Shown here one piece after another: positions 17,216 through 25,439 of a stretch of 64,000 bases of DNA. This DNA comes from Candidatus Saccharimonadota bacterium (GTDB taxonomy: Bacteria > Patescibacteriota > Saccharimonadia > Saccharimonadales > Saccharimonadaceae): the NCBI GenBank assembly GCA_015655045.1, contig JAATFU010000007.1, positions 1-64,000 of the forward strand. The letters are read 5' to 3'. Both the position numbers and the translations under genes were made by a program. A model generated the notes under the pieces. That model ran no database searches. It saw nothing but the letters and a program-made list of their open reading frames with translations, and was not told where the DNA came from. Position 1 is the stretch's first letter, and every line of letters starts with the position of its first letter.

Positions 17216-17587
17216 CTGTCAACTATAGATAGAAATTTCAGAAACTATATACACGATTGCAGTCGGCTGGGTTCAAAGCCTACGGTACGGTATTTTGAGA
17301 ATGGCAAGGAGACTGTTAAGGGTAACGTTGATGCGGAACTCGTTCTACACGCTGCTGCGATTGAATATGATAACTATGATCAGGCTGTCATTGTAACTGG
17401 CGACGGTGATTTTGCCTGTGTTGTCGAATTCCTTGATGAGAAAAAGAAGTTGCTTCATATTCTTACACCGAACAGTAAATATTCAAAGTTATTGAGACCT
17501 TACTCCCGTTATATTGTTGAATTAAGTAAATTACGTAGTTCTCTTGAATACAAAAAAGCCGGCATCGGCGGTCGGTCGAAACCTTAG
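17216..17587 (+). pseudogene. NYN/LabA-like PIN-fold nuclease remnant
   Basis: One frame (up to 123 codons) encodes the C-terminal two thirds of an NYN domain: KGNVDAELVLHAAAIEYDNY, then QAVIVTGDGDFACVVEFLDE with the acidic metal-site residues, then LHILTPNSKYSKLLRPYSRY. The N-terminal strand with the first catalytic Asp (xxxDGxN) is missing and there is no ATG or obvious GTG start before the homology; only a CTG at 17216. Such proteins cut RNA. I read this as a truncated gene, although a rare start cannot be excluded. Confidence 0.65.
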
Positions 17588-17724
17588 GCCTATCCGGACA
17601 TGGTGATATTAGAATTATAATAGACGCTTATGGTGTTTGTCAATAACATCGTTATATTCTATACTAATCTTTTCCTAAAATATGGAAGTTCAAGCAGAAA
17701 ATTATAATTAGAAGAAGGTATTAA

Positions 17725-18018
17725 ATGAATAATTTTGAGCATAATGGATATAAGATTTACGAAAGTAGTGGGGGTTTTAGGCTCGGCAATGGAATGTTTG
17801 CGATTCAGTCATATATCGCTACTCAAGATGGCTTTGGCTATGGATTTGCATTCTGTGTGAGTACGTTGGGCGCTGTGATAAATGGCTTTAACGTCGATGA
17901 TACAGTTCTCATAAAGAAAGCGCGTCAGACAGTTGTAGCTTACTTAGACACTCCGGATGAGCTAATTGATCACGAAGAGTATACATTTCAGTTTAATCTG
18001 GATGACGAAAGTTTTTGA
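17725..18018 (+). CDS. hypothetical protein, 97 aa
   Basis: Starts MNNFEHNGYKIYESSGGFRL, with AGAAGG at about 12 bases upstream as a weak ribosome site. Mixed alpha/beta composition with aromatic-rich strands and an acidic end (FNLDDESF). No membrane segment or motif recognised. It lies among other orphan genes, separated by AT-rich gaps. Confidence 0.5.
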   Translation: MNNFEHNGYKIYESSGGFRLGNGMFAIQSYIATQDGFGYGFAFCVSTLGAVINGFNVDDTVLIKKARQTVVAYLDTPDELIDHEEYTFQFNLDDESF

Positions 18019-18240
18019 GAAGTACAAAATCCTGGCTAGTGGACCAAGGCTACGAGATAAAAATCTCTAAATTGTAAAGCTTCAATAGGGGTGATATTTT
18101 TTGCTAAACACCTTGAAAATGTATGTAAAATTTTTGAAACTTACAGCGGGATGACCCCGCTCTGTATGCCATTGACGGAGGTTCGACTACGCGTATTCTA
18201 GTTATATAATGATTAATCATTTATTTAGGAACTAGCCACA

Positions 18241-18723
18241 ATGGAGCAAGATCATCACGATGATAACGAACCCAATGTTCGACAATGGCAAAAGCGGCTG
18301 CTTGAATGTGCTGTGCGTCTCCGTGTCGTTCCGACTGAGTCACGTCATCACGAAGCTATGCAAGGACGTAAGGAAGCAGACCAACTCCAGTCCGGGATTG
18401 ATTTGTCTGACTCGTTGGAACGTTATGCCCTGGAGCGCGCTGATCGTCTCACAGAGCTGATCAACACAACAGACCAAGGTAAAATGCCTAGCTGGTTTAT
18501 TAGTGAAGCCGCAGACCGGATCTCAAGCGAATACCTTGCACAGCTCCTGCGTGAATGGCGTCAAGACGAGAGTCAGCGTCTTCCACACCTGATTGCTGCA
18601 TCCGAGATACTTAAAGAGACAGCAGGGCAACTGTCTGAGAGCGATCTCTGGGACTTCTGCCAGTCGGAGGTCGCGGTTGAGGTTCTCTTAGCCGACTATC
18701 TCGACCGAAATATCGGCATCTAG
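18241..18723 (+). CDS. hypothetical protein, 160 aa, helical
   Basis: Almost entirely helical, charged and soluble, with many Arg, Glu, Gln and Asp and the segment AADRISSEYLAQLLREWRQD. A TATAAT box lies about 30 bases before the ATG. The about 220 bases upstream hold only a short AGCGGG/CCCGCT hairpin. Not recognised. Confidence 0.55.
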   Translation: MEQDHHDDNEPNVRQWQKRLLECAVRLRVVPTESRHHEAMQGRKEADQLQSGIDLSDSLERYALERADRLTELINTTDQGKMPSWFISEAADRISSEYLAQLLREWRQDESQRLPHLIAASEILKETAGQLSESDLWDFCQSEVAVEVLLADYLDRNIGI

Positions 18724-18869
18724 TCTCGCTTACCGTGGCAACTGCATCAGCTTCATTTAAGAGCGCTTGCTCTGATGCGTAACTGAGATGAAAAATACGC
18801 CAGCCAACTCGCACGGCAACGTTGAGGCTTCGAGGTGGAGCTATAACACTGACTTCCCCAAAGGTTCTG

Positions 18870-18899
18870 TTGACACTCAATCTTAATGAAGGCTACAAT
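18870..18899 (+). promoter_or_regulatory. consensus sigma70 promoter
   Basis: TTGACA, 18-base spacer, TACAAT, about 26 bases before the 18926 gene, which has GAAGGGGGAAG as ribosome site. Confidence 0.75.
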
Positions 18900-18925
18900 A
18901 AGGAAAATACGAAGGGGGAAGTTGA

Positions 18926-19189
18926 ATGGAACTAGCGCATATTACCTACGTGGAGGAAGATACATCAGAAGAAGTCGTGGCAAAACATGTGAAAAGCTAC
19001 ATTGAAGGGCTGGGGCATCTTGCAAGCTTGGATACTGTTTATCGAGATGAATATTATAGTTGGGGTGAGTATCCTGTCGTAGAATTTAGTAGCGAACCGG
19101 GTTTGCGTCTTGTAGGCGAACAAGAAATTCAGGAATCTGTTGAAAATGGTACACTTGCGGCATACCTTGAGAGCAAGCCAACTGAATAA
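18926..19189 (+). CDS. hypothetical protein, 87 aa
   Basis: Acidic soluble protein starting MELAHITYVEEDTSEEVVAK, with an aromatic strand YRDEYYSWGEYPVVEFSS in the middle. It has its own near-consensus promoter and strong ribosome site, so it is probably real and expressed. No family recognised. Confidence 0.55.
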   Translation: MELAHITYVEEDTSEEVVAKHVKSYIEGLGHLASLDTVYRDEYYSWGEYPVVEFSSEPGLRLVGEQEIQESVENGTLAAYLESKPTE

Positions 19190-19934
19190 TTGGATAGTCT
19201 CTAGTGGTATTTCTGGAGGAAAGGAAGACTTTTGTTTTTTGTGAAATTTAATCTTGTCTTAATGTGGCTTTTAGATTGATGAGACTGTGATTACTAGGCA
19301 TAAAGTATTCATTTCATAGAATAAACAGCCTATCGGTAAATGCCGTAAAGAGATCAATCAAAAGAAATACATCTCATGGTATAATGACCGAACTACCCGT
19401 ACGCTCCTTCTCGTTAAGTGACCAGCTGATACTATTATGCAAATAGTTCCGTAGATTAAACACCCGCCACAAATTGTGACGGGTGTCCTTTACGCTCCTT
19501 TTCTCTTTTTACAAATCGGTAGAGGTGCTCCCCCCGATGAGCAAAATGAGGTACTCCTTCCAGCGGGTCAAGTGGCCAGTCTTTTTGGCGAGTCTCCACG
19601 CGCGATGCGCGTATTGGATTCGTGCGACGAAAGAAGATCGCCACTAAACGTAAACTTGTCGAGGTCGAAGTTCTATATCCCGAGGTTTTAGCTTGCGTAA
19701 AATAACCCCAAGACAACTTGCTTTGGCATACCTCACATTCTATGAATTTAATAGCCTCCTTGAAATGTCTAAGCTATTAGCAACAGAACTAAGACAACCC
19801 TAGGATCTCGGGTCGCTCCGACCAAGTAGATGAAGAATTCACCTACGTGGTATGCCCCCCGTTTTCTATGGGGTCGTAGGCATATATACGTGCGTGCCGT
19901 GATAAACTAGAGACATAAGAAAGATGAGGGATAT
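19190..19934. other. 745-base gap with remnants and a possible short transcript
   Basis: A TATAAT box at about 19380 is followed about 80 bases later by a hairpin (ACACCCG / CGGGTGT, 19460-19486). The motif TACGCTCCTT occurs twice, at about 19399 and 19491. From about 19550 to 19709 one frame ends VEVEVLYPEVLACVK before TAA, and another nearby frame reads NEVLLPAG; together they suggest the tail of a frameshifted gene, family not recognised. No intact gene seen. Confidence 0.35.
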
Positions 19935-20927
19935 ATGAAAAGGCGCAAACTCGGTAGCAGTGATTTAGAGGTGAGTGAAATTGCATTAGGCTCATGGTTA
20001 ACCTATTCTGGCGGCGTCGGGCGTTCGCAAACGGAAGCCTGTACCCGTGCAGCCTACGAGGCTGGTATCAACTTCTTTGATACGGCAAATGTCTATGGTC
20101 AAGGTGCGTCTGAGGAAGCATGGGGAGAGATTTTATCCGACTATAAGCGTGACTCATATGTGCTTGCCACTAAGGTCTATTTTCCGATGACCGATACAGA
20201 CAAGGGCTTATCAGCGGTTCAGATTCACAAACAGATAGACGATTCTCTTCGTCGATTGAAGACAGACTACGTTGACCTTTACCAGTGTCATCGTTTTGAC
20301 GCAACTGTGCCAATTGAAGAGACAATGGAGGCTCTGAGTGATGTTGTACGAGCAGGCAAGGCCCGTTACATTGGTTTTAGCGAATGGACGCCAGAGCAGA
20401 TTAAAGCTGGCCTGGCTGTAATTGGTGCCGAGAAGTTTGTGTCGTCCCAGCCGCAATACAACATGCTTTGGCGTGGGGCCGAAAAGGAAGTCTTTCCAAT
20501 TTGTGCTGAGAATGGTATTGGCCAGATTGTTTTCTCTCCACTTGCTCAAGGTGTACTGACAGGTAAATATAAGCCCGGTCAGCAGCCACCAGCTGATTCC
20601 CGTGCTGCAAGTAGTGAAATGAACGTATTTATGGGTGATATTCTCTCGGACCATACACTTGAAGCTGTCCAGAAGCTTCAGCCCATTGCAGATGAAGTCG
20701 GTTGTAGTATCTCTCAGCTCTCGTTAGCCTGGATCTTACGTCGTTCTGAAGTATCGGCAGCAATTATTGGGGCATCTCGTCCTGAGCAAGTTATGCAGAA
20801 TATTGCCGCAACTAACTTTGTGCTTAGCGATGATATCCTAAAAGCAATCGACGAAGCCCTGGGGGATGCAGTAGTGTATGAAGATCGTACGGCGGGCAAT
20901 GGCCTTGCTGTGAAACACCAGGTGTGA
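19935..20927 (+). CDS. aldo/keto reductase
   Basis: 330 aa. Starts RRKLGSSDLEVSEIALGSWL; catalytic residues are visible as DTANVYGQG (Asp, Tyr), ATKV (Lys) and YQCHRFD (His); the NADPH-binding tail includes IIGASRPEQV. Resembles the voltage-gated potassium channel beta-subunit group of NADPH-dependent reductases acting on aldehydes or ketones. GAGGGAT before the ATG is a plausible ribosome site. Stands alone on its strand. Confidence 0.93.
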   Translation: MKRRKLGSSDLEVSEIALGSWLTYSGGVGRSQTEACTRAAYEAGINFFDTANVYGQGASEEAWGEILSDYKRDSYVLATKVYFPMTDTDKGLSAVQIHKQIDDSLRRLKTDYVDLYQCHRFDATVPIEETMEALSDVVRAGKARYIGFSEWTPEQIKAGLAVIGAEKFVSSQPQYNMLWRGAEKEVFPICAENGIGQIVFSPLAQGVLTGKYKPGQQPPADSRAASSEMNVFMGDILSDHTLEAVQKLQPIADEVGCSISQLSLAWILRRSEVSAAIIGASRPEQVMQNIAATNFVLSDDILKAIDEALGDAVVYEDRTAGNGLAVKHQV

Positions 20928-20959
20928 AATAGATAATAGTTTTACGGGTGCGTCATTAA

Positions 20960-21087
20960 ACTCGCGAGTGCATGCATTGTACGTCTTAGCTAAGTGCCGG
21001 TCGTGCTTTCGGACTACCCGTGCCCAACAGCGGGATCAAGGTTGAGCCATACATATAATATCACCAGGATTGGGTGTGTAATGTACA
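20960..21087 (-). pseudogene. decayed MazF-like toxin
   Basis: Directly after the antitoxin stop, translations in shifting frames recover MazF start-region pieces in order: YITHP, PGDII, WLNLDPAVGHG, then KARPALS. In MazF these form the conserved start (P-GDI-W-xDFDP-xGHEQ-xxRPALVLS). Here they are split by at least two frame changes and stops, so no functional toxin of about 110 residues can be made. Confidence 0.65.
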
Positions 21088-21342
21088 CTATTCATAGCGT
21101 TCGTTTCCTATATCATCTCCCCAGTCAAGCTCGCCACCAACTGTAGCTGGTGTCGCACCCTCAAGGAGAGACTCTAAAGTAATTTTATTTGTTTCTTTAA
21201 CGGGCGTAAGAATGATAGAGGAGCCCTTAGTAGAAACTTCGAGCGGTTGGTTGACTTTGATATGGGCTGCTTCTATAACTTCCTTGGGGAGCTGTACGCC
21301 ATTCCCGTTGCCCCATTTTTGTAGTGATCGAATTATATTCAT
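21088..21342 (-). CDS. MazE-like antitoxin (AbrB/SpoVT fold)
   Basis: 84 aa. SLQKWGNGNGVQLPKEVIEA is the swapped-hairpin DNA-binding fold of MazE/AbrB, followed by the acidic toxin-binding tail ending GGELDWGDDIGNERYE. GGGAG lies 4 bases before the ATG and a TATAAT box further upstream. MazE antitoxins bind MazF and repress their own operon; the partner here is a remnant, so this gene is an orphan antitoxin. Confidence 0.85.
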   Translation of the reverse strand: MNIIRSLQKWGNGNGVQLPKEVIEAAHIKVNQPLEVSTKGSSIILTPVKETNKITLESLLEGATPATVGGELDWGDDIGNERYE

Positions 21343-21424
21343 GATACTCCCTTATATACATTATAAGTAAATTGTTAAGATTTTTGAATTGATAGTTGGC
21401 GTTTGCGACCTTAAATAGTGCTAA

Positions 21425-23056
21425 CTAGGAAGGTATATTCTTCGAATAAGTTTTAAGGAATTTCTTTTGATCAGTGTGGGTTATGATGCTCTGCTGAGCC
21501 GATTCTCGTATTGGATCAAAGACTTCTTTGAAAAAGATATTATCCGTCTCGATGAAGATCGCACTATCTCTGAAGAACTGGATTGCCTGATTAATATGTG
21601 TAAGTGTGAGATTAGAAAGTAAAGTCAGTCCAGTGTGCCAAAAAGTAGTTTGGAGTTGTTGGATAAGCTCGGATAAGCTATACGTACCAGGTTGAGTTTT
21701 AGCTTGCTTGAGCAAAAAGGCAACCACAAAGCTTATATGGCCACGTGTGAGATCTTCTACCCAGTCGTGTATATCATCGTTAAGCTGTCTTGCGATGAGG
21801 TAGTGGTCAAGGCTGTGCTCGATAAGCTGGCAGGTTGATTCGGGTATGCTCTTATCAAGAAGCATAAGAATAGTCGGACCTAGAAGGTGTGCGCTCGCTC
21901 TTCGTGCGAGAATTTCACCCTCACCATATAAAGGCAACTCTTTCACTGTAATCTTGTCTTTTCTGACGTCGTATCGGCAATGAGCTAACTCCCAGGCATT
22001 GGCTATGTCCATATCGGTAAATGACTGTCGAATCACTAATCGGATAGAAGGGGAGTCGTCTACTTCTTGATAGTGCCAAAGACTTGCTCGGTGGGCGTAG
22101 TTTGCCACTGGCAGGAATGAGGGCTCTCCTTCTTCGTCTATAAAGTCATCATAAATTGTGTAGGCCATCCAAGTATAAAAGTTAGCCGTCCCTAATCGTT
22201 CGCATGCCGTATCGGTTAGTAGTTTTGAGGGATGCTTTAATGAGCGTTTAAAAAACAAAGGCAGGTGAGTTATTTCGTGTCTTGTATCGGCTTTTACGAC
22301 CGACTGCCATACTTGTAAGGCTTTCGATTGAAGTGGCTCTTGCAGTACGCTCAGCTCTCGCTCTACTTGGCGCATCACTGTATTTTGAGCCGTCCTAGCA
22401 GTTGCCCGTGCTTGGGGCTTCGTGAATGGTTCGCTATTAAGTAGACAGACAGCGATTGCCGTAATCGTAAGAGAGGTGAGATCGTGACTTGCGCTCCAAC
22501 TTCCGTTGGGTTGTTGAGCCTTTGGAAGGTGAGCGAGATAGTCTGATTTGATCGGATTTTTGAGAAGACGAGAAGGCCATGAGACTGCCCATAGCGTCAA
22601 GGGATCTGTAAGGATTTGAGAATTTGTATAAGCGATATGTTGCACGAAATCCACAAGATGTGGCAAGGGACTACCAAAAGCAGTAAATAACTGGGCGAGT
22701 AGGGCATTGGCCAAGAGTTCTGGCGAGTGACCCGGCTCGGCATACGGGCCACCGACAGCTTGTTCGGTACGGAGAAGTCGAGCTGCGAGTTGAGCTAGCC
22801 CTGTCCCATCAAGTATGGTCGGGTCATACATATGGAGAGCTAATAATCGTAGAGCCATCTCCTGGAGCTCAACCGTATCAATCCATTTCCAGTCATTCCC
22901 TCGAAGCTGCTGGGTGAGCCGAGGGGGTACAGCGGGTCGTATGCCAGACGATTGAGCAAGCGCGAGTACCAATAAAGCTGCTTCTTGGTCACTTACCGTA
23001 GGCTCAAAAACACAACTCTTAAGATACCGGAGGGCGTTGTCGATAGATAACGGCAT
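21425..23056 (-). CDS. terpenoid-synthase / prenyltransferase-like two-domain protein
   Basis: 543 aa. The ATG at 23056 is preferred: it follows the kinase stop by one base and has GAAGGG 9 bases upstream; a longer frame starts inside the kinase gene. Residues about 20-220 look like an alpha/alpha toroid (repeats such as GGPYAEPGHSPELLANAL and QQPNGSW), as in terpene cyclase beta domains. Residues about 280-500 look like an all-helical class I isoprenoid synthase with DDFIDEE at 303-309 and a second acidic motif QLNDDIHDWVEDL at 424-436. No class II DxDD motif is visible. It would act on prenyl diphosphates, product unknown. Last gene of a two-component operon. Confidence 0.65.
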   Translation of the reverse strand: MPLSIDNALRYLKSCVFEPTVSDQEAALLVLALAQSSGIRPAVPPRLTQQLRGNDWKWIDTVELQEMALRLLALHMYDPTILDGTGLAQLAARLLRTEQAVGGPYAEPGHSPELLANALLAQLFTAFGSPLPHLVDFVQHIAYTNSQILTDPLTLWAVSWPSRLLKNPIKSDYLAHLPKAQQPNGSWSASHDLTSLTITAIAVCLLNSEPFTKPQARATARTAQNTVMRQVERELSVLQEPLQSKALQVWQSVVKADTRHEITHLPLFFKRSLKHPSKLLTDTACERLGTANFYTWMAYTIYDDFIDEEGEPSFLPVANYAHRASLWHYQEVDDSPSIRLVIRQSFTDMDIANAWELAHCRYDVRKDKITVKELPLYGEGEILARRASAHLLGPTILMLLDKSIPESTCQLIEHSLDHYLIARQLNDDIHDWVEDLTRGHISFVVAFLLKQAKTQPGTYSLSELIQQLQTTFWHTGLTLLSNLTLTHINQAIQFFRDSAIFIETDNIFFKEVFDPIRESAQQSIITHTDQKKFLKTYSKNIPS

Positions 23057-23057
23057 T

Positions 23058-24503
23058 CTAACGACCCTTCGAACTATATCGAGGTAAGGTAATAATAAAT
23101 CGAGTATATTCTCTACTTGGATCAAGGGAGATAGTGCCCTTAAAGTGGGTTTCGATCATACTTTTTGCAATAAATAGACCAATACCCATACCATTTTTCT
23201 TGCTGCTCTGAAACGGCGTAAAAAGTTGTTGACGTATATTATCAGGTATTCCCTGTCCGTCATCTGTGATCATAATTTCAACGGTTGTTTGGGTGATGTG
23301 TGTTGCAATAAAGACCGTGGGTTCAGCAAACGAGGTGGGCGCTTCGCCATATGCTTCAATGGCATTCGTGATAATAATGGTAAGGATCTGTGAAAGACGT
23401 AGTGCGTCACCATTTCCTAAAATTGCCTTTTGTCCTGTCGGTTTTTTATAATGAAGACTAACCTGAACTTTAGCGGCCATCGTACTGAGATTTGTCACTA
23501 CTTCATCGACAGCGGTGAGGATATTAAACACATTTGATGCGCTGGTTTCCTGTAATTGGTGGCGTACCTGACCGACCATATTATCAAGGTGGGTGATGCT
23601 CTCTCGCGCATGTGAAATTGCTTTGGTACGATGATTACGCTGTTGAATATCATCAATATCAAGGGTGAGGACCGTCAGGTGATTAGCAAGTTCATGAAGG
23701 AGCGCAGTACTTTGTTGACCCAGTTCGGCGAAACGGTACAATTGACGCATCTCTTCAAGTTGAGATTCGCGAAGATATCGAGTTTGTTCCTCTAATCGAA
23801 CGGCCAATAAATCTTTTTCGGATTGGAGCGCCGCTTCGGCAACGAGAGCCTTTTGTAAAGATTGTTCCATCTGACGTCCCGATAACCATGAGATGAGTGC
23901 AAAAACAGCAAAGATAGTACTATAACTGACAACATCACCAAACCCCGAAGCTATAGCAAGTGAACTATAGTCAGGATGAACAATACCAAGCCTACTTGCA
24001 AGTTGGAGAAACGAAAGAAGCCCTATAACGACAATTGTTACAGGGATAATATAGCGTGCCCCAAGCATAACTCCTGCAAGCACAATAATAAAACCGAGTA
24101 CTAAAATGCCAATAGGGGCATTAATACTCCACATTAATAAGATGAGACTTGCAAGACCGACGTATAGGGCAATGAGCATCCACGCAGCCGACATGATATG
24201 GGCCCTGTGTATAAGAATCTTGATACAGACAAGGTAAAGAACGGCACCCAGACATAAAAAAATACGATTGGCTACATAGGCATTACCAGCGACGAAGAAG
24301 CTAAAACTAAGGAGAATCAATAGGAGGCTGACGACAAAAAAGGTTCCGCGAAAAATTATTGTAACAATAGCCTGCTTGCCCTGGAGCAACTGAACAGCTG
24401 CTAACCGACGGGTATAGCTTGCAAGGAATTGAGGCGCAACAAAAAGCCGAGCAACGAATCGGTTTCTTGTACGTGGCACAGCTTTTGTTGCGGATGTACT
24501 CAT
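23058..24503 (-). CDS. membrane sensor histidine kinase
   Basis: 481 aa. The N-terminal about 215 residues hold six to seven hydrophobic helices without an extracellular loop domain, suggesting sensing in or at the membrane. A coiled coil (about 215-250) leads to the phosphoacceptor region TALLHELANHLTVL, then the ATPase domain: N box IIITNAIEAYG, G1 ITDDGQGIPD, G2 GMGIGLFIAKSM. It phosphorylates itself and then a response regulator, very likely the product of the 24653 gene. The start is 7 bases after the stop of a 38-aa ORF. Confidence 0.93.
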   Translation of the reverse strand: MSTSATKAVPRTRNRFVARLFVAPQFLASYTRRLAAVQLLQGKQAIVTIIFRGTFFVVSLLLILLSFSFFVAGNAYVANRIFLCLGAVLYLVCIKILIHRAHIMSAAWMLIALYVGLASLILLMWSINAPIGILVLGFIIVLAGVMLGARYIIPVTIVVIGLLSFLQLASRLGIVHPDYSSLAIASGFGDVVSYSTIFAVFALISWLSGRQMEQSLQKALVAEAALQSEKDLLAVRLEEQTRYLRESQLEEMRQLYRFAELGQQSTALLHELANHLTVLTLDIDDIQQRNHRTKAISHARESITHLDNMVGQVRHQLQETSASNVFNILTAVDEVVTNLSTMAAKVQVSLHYKKPTGQKAILGNGDALRLSQILTIIITNAIEAYGEAPTSFAEPTVFIATHITQTTVEIMITDDGQGIPDNIRQQLFTPFQSSKKNGMGIGLFIAKSMIETHFKGTISLDPSREYTRFIITLPRYSSKGR

Positions 24504-24510
24504 GGGAGTA

Positions 24511-24627
24511 TTATTCTACGTTGTACCAAGGGGTACCAGCGATACTGGTTTGTAAGAGATGAGCTTCGACGACTGCACTCTTACGAGCATCTGCATCCGT
24601 TAGGATGGTGTGGAGTATATCAATCAT
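24511..24627 (-). CDS. 38-aa ORF between response regulator and kinase
   Basis: ATG at 24627 to TAA at 24511, starting MIDILHTILTDADARKSAV and ending SIAGTPWYNVE. AGAAAGG lies 8-9 bases before the ATG, and spacing to both neighbours is tight (25 and 7 bases), so it fits in one operon. No cysteine, no signal peptide, no membrane helix. It might be a regulatory peptide, a leader coupling kinase translation, or a precursor; no family recognised. Confidence 0.5.
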   Translation of the reverse strand: MIDILHTILTDADARKSAVVEAHLLQTSIAGTPWYNVE

Positions 24628-24652
24628 AACAATTGGACCTTTCTTGTATTAA

Positions 24653-25330
24653 TTATTTAGGCACATCGACCCGATATCCAAGACCGTACGCAGTCTTTAT
24701 AAGTGATGAGTGAAAGGGACGATCTATCTTGTCTCGAAGGTGTTTAATATGTACATCAACGGTACTGTTCCAACTTGTTTTGCTAGAGTCCCAGGCGTGA
24801 TCGATAATCATCTCTCGTGTCAGTACCCTCCCCCGATTGCTAACGAGGTATTCTAATATGTCGAATTCTTTGCGGCGTAGATCAATCGGTGTGCCGGCTC
24901 GTACAACTGTTCGTCGCTCGGTGTCGATGACGAGGTCCTGATAGACAAGAGCGGGCTTTGCGATGTGAAGCGGTTGCCGGCGAGCAAGGGCTGCGATACG
25001 GGCACGTAGTTCGTCGCTATCAAAGGGCTTGGTTAAGTAATCATCTGCACCGGCATCAAGAAGTTGCACACGTGAGGTTACCTCGTCGACACCGGTCAAA
25101 ATTAATATCGGGGTATCTAGCTTTAATTCTTCACGGAGGCGCTTACAGACAGTCAGTCCGGGCATGTCAGGAAGTCCAAGGTCAAGCACAATAACACCAT
25201 ATCGAGTCTCAGCGGCTTTGGTAAGTGCTCCCTCACCCGTAGTGGTCACATCAACAAGATAGAGCTTTGTAAGCTGGTATTTAAGACGCTCTGCTAGTCG
25301 TTCGTTATCTTCAACAAGGAGCAATTTCAT
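24653..25330 (-). CDS. OmpR-family response regulator
   Basis: 225 aa. Receiver domain with phosphorylation site VIVLDLGLPDMPG (Asp near residue 51) and LTKPFDSDEL (Lys near 101); C-terminal winged helix with LRRKEFDILEYLVSNRGRVLTRE and STVDVHIKHLRDKI. First gene of the operon with the 38-aa ORF, kinase and terpenoid-synthase-like gene. A TATAAT box at 25339-25344 ends 8 bases before the ATG (leaderless). Confidence 0.95.
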   Translation of the reverse strand: MKLLLVEDNERLAERLKYQLTKLYLVDVTTTGEGALTKAAETRYGVIVLDLGLPDMPGLTVCKRLREELKLDTPILILTGVDEVTSRVQLLDAGADDYLTKPFDSDELRARIAALARRQPLHIAKPALVYQDLVIDTERRTVVRAGTPIDLRRKEFDILEYLVSNRGRVLTREMIIDHAWDSSKTSWNSTVDVHIKHLRDKIDRPFHSSLIKTAYGLGYRVDVPK

Positions 25331-25439
25331 ATACTATCATTATACCTACTTATGTTAGTCTCAGTGTATATCAGAGTTCTTAAATAATTATGAACTATTT
25401 CACCAATTACTCACCAAAAGGTACCGATGTGTCCATTGA

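Noticed and set aside
18611-18880. 89-codon minus-strand frame overlapping the 160-aa gene
   Set aside because: Half of it is antisense to a better-supported gene and its start lies inside a near-consensus plus-strand promoter.
19456-19716. 86-codon minus-strand frame
   Set aside because: It runs through the hairpin and the remnant read on the plus strand, with biased composition and no start signals.
23057-23125. Longer N-terminus for the terpenoid-synthase-like protein
   Set aside because: The extra 23 residues are antisense-free but overlap the kinase's last codons, and the ATG right after the kinase stop has the ribosome site.
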